From contig JAJDAI010001241.1 in the NCBI GenBank assembly GCA_029261955.1, forward strand, positions 1 to 6,459: 6,459 nt of DNA, written 5' to 3'. The DNA comes from Deltaproteobacteria bacterium. Its GTDB lineage: Bacteria; Myxococcota_A; UBA796; UBA9615. The notes beneath the pieces are model-generated. The model had not been told where the DNA came from. It made no database searches and saw nothing but the letters and a program-made list of their open reading frames with translations. Shown here one piece after another: positions 5,658 to 6,459 of this stretch. Position 1 is the first letter of the stretch. Each line of letters opens with the position of its first letter. The position numbers and the translations under genes were made by a program.

Positions 5658-6298
5658 CCCCAGAGCGCGAGCAGCCAGACCAGCCCGCCGATCCCGGCGC
5701 CCACGATCTGGGTCGCGCTCCAGGTCGTGTGCTGCTGTCGCTGCCCCTCGGGGCTCAGGTCGCCGATCTGGCAGAGGATCGGGTAGAGGAATACGGCCGA
5801 GCAGGCCGTGGTCAGCTCCAGGGCGCCGGGCAGCGAGCTCCCTACGAGGGGCAAGAGGAAGTAGGCGAGCGCCAGGCCCGAGAGGTTCTGGTCGGTCACA
5901 TCCGGCCGCAGGGCGCGGCGCCGCTTCACGTCGCGCACGATGCGGACCAGCAGGAGCGGCAGGAAGACGGCCTGCAGGAAGGGCCAGGTCTGCTTCCGGT
6001 CGAGCTTCGCGATCCGCTGCCAGTACTTGAAGGCCCAGATCCGCTCGTAGAGCGACCAGGTCAGGACGGACAGCAGCACCGCCCGGCCCGGCGGGACGTA
6101 GTGAAGCCAGAGGTCCTCCGACACCTCCACGCAGTCCTCGCACCACACGCCTCGCCGGCTCTCCTGAGCCGCGCAGGTGGGGCAGAGGAAGTCGCCGCAG
6201 CGCACGCAGGTGGCCGGCGCCGACTGATCGTGGCGGCGGCAGGTGGCCGGCGTGTCGGCCACAGGAGAGAGATTCAGCTCGTCGGTCAAGGTCCCCAC
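5636..6298 (-). CDS. membrane protein with B-box-like zinc-binding N terminus
   Basis: This is a 220-residue protein from GTG 6298; no Met codon is available near the N terminus, GGAG lies 13 bases upstream, and TTG at codon 4 is an alternative start. Residues 20-56 hold four metal-ligand pairs: C20-x2-H23, C31-x2-C34, C39-x2-C42 and C53-x2-C56. Eight ligands are enough for two zinc ions in a B-box-type arrangement. There is no signal peptide, so this part should be cytoplasmic. Then come hydrophobic segments near 70-90 (PPGRAVLLSVLTWSLYERIW), 105-121, 141-178 (possibly two) and 198-217. The LLSxLTxxLYExxW segment recalls DUF4234-like membrane proteins, a tentative resemblance. A basic stretch (VRDVKRRRALR, 121-131) lies between membrane segments. 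No enzymatic residues are recognised. It starts 26 bases after the biotin-carrier gene on the same strand, so the two are probably one transcript. Its 3' end overlaps the convergent 4848-5657 gene by 22 bases. Confidence 0.82.
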   Translation of the reverse strand: MGTLTDELNLSPVADTPATCRRHDQSAPATCVRCGDFLCPTCAAQESRRGVWCEDCVEVSEDLWLHYVPPGRAVLLSVLTWSLYERIWAFKYWQRIAKLDRKQTWPFLQAVFLPLLLVRIVRDVKRRRALRPDVTDQNLSGLALAYFLLPLVGSSLPGALELTTACSAVFLYPILCQIGDLSPEGQRQQHTTWSATQIVGAGIGGLVWLLALWGYTLPDV

Positions 6299-6324
6299 CC
6301 CACGATGTGCGCTCCGCGCGAAGT

Positions 6325-6459
6325 TCAGACGACGACGAACAGCGTCTGCCCGGCTCGGACCTCGCTCTGGTCCACGACCTCGACCCGCAAGACCACGCCC
6401 TCGGGCGGCGCGCCGATGCCGCCGTAGCGCACCGGGTTGAAGGTCTTCATGACCTCGAT
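6325..6459 (-). CDS. biotinyl/lipoyl carrier domain protein (biotin carboxyl carrier-like), C-terminal part, 5' truncated
   Basis: The last 44 codons and TGA (6325-6327) are visible; the gene enters from the right edge. The fragment opens with IEVMKTFNPV, where Met-Lys (bases 6445-6450) matches the biotin attachment motif (A/V)-M-K of biotin carboxyl carrier domains; lipoyl domains normally have Asp-Lys instead. The second half-domain follows: GVVLRVEVVDQSEVRAGQ, then TLFVVV, corresponding to the G-x-V-x-x-I-x-V-x-x-G-x-x-V-x-x-G-Q-x-L pattern. Between the Lys and GVV are about four to five extra residues (around GGIGAPP) compared with the common BCCP spacing. The domain would carry CO2 on biotin for an acyl-CoA carboxylase or related enzyme; which one cannot be told from this fragment. 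The next gene starts 26 bases downstream on the same strand. Confidence 0.78.
   Translation of the reverse strand: MEVMKTFNPVRYGGIGAPPEGVVLRVEVVDQSEVRAGQTLFVVV

Noticed and set aside
4653..6146. Open frame on the minus strand across both convergent genes
   Set aside because: It is out of frame with the zinc/membrane gene and has only Arg/Ala/Pro-rich low-complexity translation; it covers two supported genes.

Overview
The window is very GC-rich and nearly fully coding. It looks like a chromosomal segment from a Myxococcota-type (deltaproteobacterial) genome. That is an inference from four things: GC-rich codon use, a lipoprotein with Asp4-Ser-Ala repeats, a DUF2330 protein, and exported proteins ending in (or containing) a hydrophobic stretch plus an Arg/Lys cluster like the MYXO-CTERM family of sorting tails. 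No rRNA, tRNA, CRISPR array, insertion sequence or prophage gene is visible.

Layout, left to right. (1) Bases 2-1195, plus strand: 3' part of a DnaE-family DNA polymerase III alpha subunit, closest in style to DnaE2, with an eroded fingers motif. (2) Bases 1353-1502, plus: a 49-residue lipoprotein that is only a lipid anchor and a polyacidic repeat, with a perfect Shine-Dalgarno and a possible sigma-54 promoter. (3) Bases 1511-1583: a long GC-rich hairpin between convergent genes. (4) Bases 1602-3047, minus: a two-part exported protein. An Ig-like/FnIII-like lipoprotein half is joined in frame, through an internal sorting-tail-like segment, to a second half that begins like a signal peptide. 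(5) Bases 3048-3166: a divergent intergenic region with a helical-turn direct repeat. (6) Bases 3167-4825, plus: a DUF2330 protein with two EGF-like modules and a C-terminal membrane tail. (7) Bases 4848-5657, plus: a second Ig-like/FnIII-like exported protein, apparently a paralogue of the first half of the 1602-3047 gene. (8) Bases 5636-6298, minus: a membrane protein with a B-box-like zinc-binding N terminus; its 3' end overlaps that of the previous gene. (9) Bases 6325-6459, minus: the last 44 residues of a biotin-carrier domain protein, cut by the window edge.

The centre (1602-5657) reads as a cell-surface module. A DUF2330/EGF-like protein is flanked by two related Ig-like proteins, all with N-terminal export signals and Arg-capped hydrophobic tails; the upstream gene is divergent and the downstream gene is probably co-transcribed. 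The outer genes (polymerase; biotin carrier plus zinc/membrane protein) look like unrelated housekeeping neighbours. The least explained items are the fused protein with an internal sorting signal, the anchor-plus-repeat lipoprotein, and the start-codon hairpin at 4825-4849.
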